A stretch of 5,435 nt of DNA from NCBI GenBank assembly GCA_027485005.1, contig JAIXRX010000012.1, positions 1 to 5,435 of the forward strand, read 5' to 3'. The DNA is from Alphaproteobacteria bacterium. GTDB lineage: Bacteria; Pseudomonadota; Alphaproteobacteria; Rickettsiales; JAIXRX01. Of this stretch, positions 5,254 to 5,435 are shown piece by piece. Within the stretch, counting starts at the first letter, position 1, and each line of letters opens with the position of its first letter. Both the position numbers and the translations under genes were made by a program. The notes beneath the pieces were generated by a model. That model made no database searches. It had not been told where the DNA came from and saw nothing but the letters and a program-made list of their open reading frames with translations.

Positions 5254-5435
5254 ATAAATGACGCTGGAGTATTGAGTGGCACAAAATCCAGACTCGATGT
5301 CTTTGGATTATAGCACATGCCAAATTCGCCTGCCAGCAGCGCTTTTGCCTCGCGGCCAAACACCTCAAAACGCCAGCCATGATCAATCAGATTCGGGCGG
5401 TCTGGGTGAATCAGTAGGTCTTCCAGCTCGTCCCC
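5250..5435 (-). CDS. rnd: C-terminal fragment, probably ribonuclease D (partial, runs off the window)
   Basis: An open frame enters from the right edge and ends at TAA 5250-5252 after 61 visible codons. The segment contains ELEDLLIHPDRPNLIDHGWR followed by FEVFGREAKALLAGEFG. The GWR-EVFG-(x)3-A-LL-GE pattern, preceded by an acidic DELEDL helix, resembles the extreme C-terminus of alphaproteobacterial RNase D, the DEDD-family 3'-5' exonuclease that trims tRNA 3' ends. The catalytic DEDD domain and HRDC region lie outside the window, so the assignment rests on recalled C-terminal similarity only. Its stop codon overlaps that of the convergent response regulator, leaving no room for a separate terminator between them. 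Confidence 0.6.
   Translation of the reverse strand, partial: GDELEDLLIHPDRPNLIDHGWRFEVFGREAKALLAGEFGMCYNPKTSSLDFVPLNTPASFI

Overview
The window looks like a chromosomal segment of an alphaproteobacterium of moderate GC content; the order cannot be determined from this sequence. The grounds are a 49-codon SDHAF4/DUF1674-type gene divergent from rsmB, an rsmB-then-rpe arrangement, and two perfect 16-bp copies of the chromosomal centromere site parS (TGTTTCACGTGAAACA). No IS element, tRNA, rRNA or CRISPR array was found.

Layout. Bases 2-966 carry a minus-strand pair: a small SDHAF4-like succinate dehydrogenase assembly factor (817-966) followed 23 bp later by yaaA (2-793), a peroxide-stress/iron-homeostasis protein. 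A 59-bp divergent gap (967-1025) separates this pair from rsmB (1026-2357, plus), the 16S rRNA m5C967 methyltransferase. rsmB contains both parS sites, 670 bp apart and read in different codon frames (FHVKH and VSRET). Bases 2358-2519 are an AT-rich gap with a plausible sigma70-type promoter and a possible 10-codon leader ORF. They lead into an unrecognised 137-aa gene (2520-2933), which is closed by a strong intrinsic terminator (about 2952-2986). rpe (3026-3688) follows within 40 bp. After a 125-bp gap comes an NtrC-like response regulator (3814-5253) whose AAA+ domain has lost the GAFTGA loop, the Walker B acidic pair and the arginine-finger positions. Its stop codon overlaps the stop of a convergent minus-strand gene (5250-5435, partial), probably the C-terminus of RNase D.

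How the parts relate. Most genes are housekeeping: respiratory complex assembly, oxidative stress, rRNA modification, pentose phosphate pathway and probably tRNA processing. They do not form one obvious pathway. The most notable signal is at DNA level: rsmB appears to double as a ParB loading platform, which would place this locus in the origin-proximal, ParB-bound part of the chromosome. The orphan regulator probably acts as a phosphorylation-controlled DNA-binding protein and not as a sigma54 activator. The 137-aa gene, wedged between rsmB and rpe, looks like an accessory insertion.
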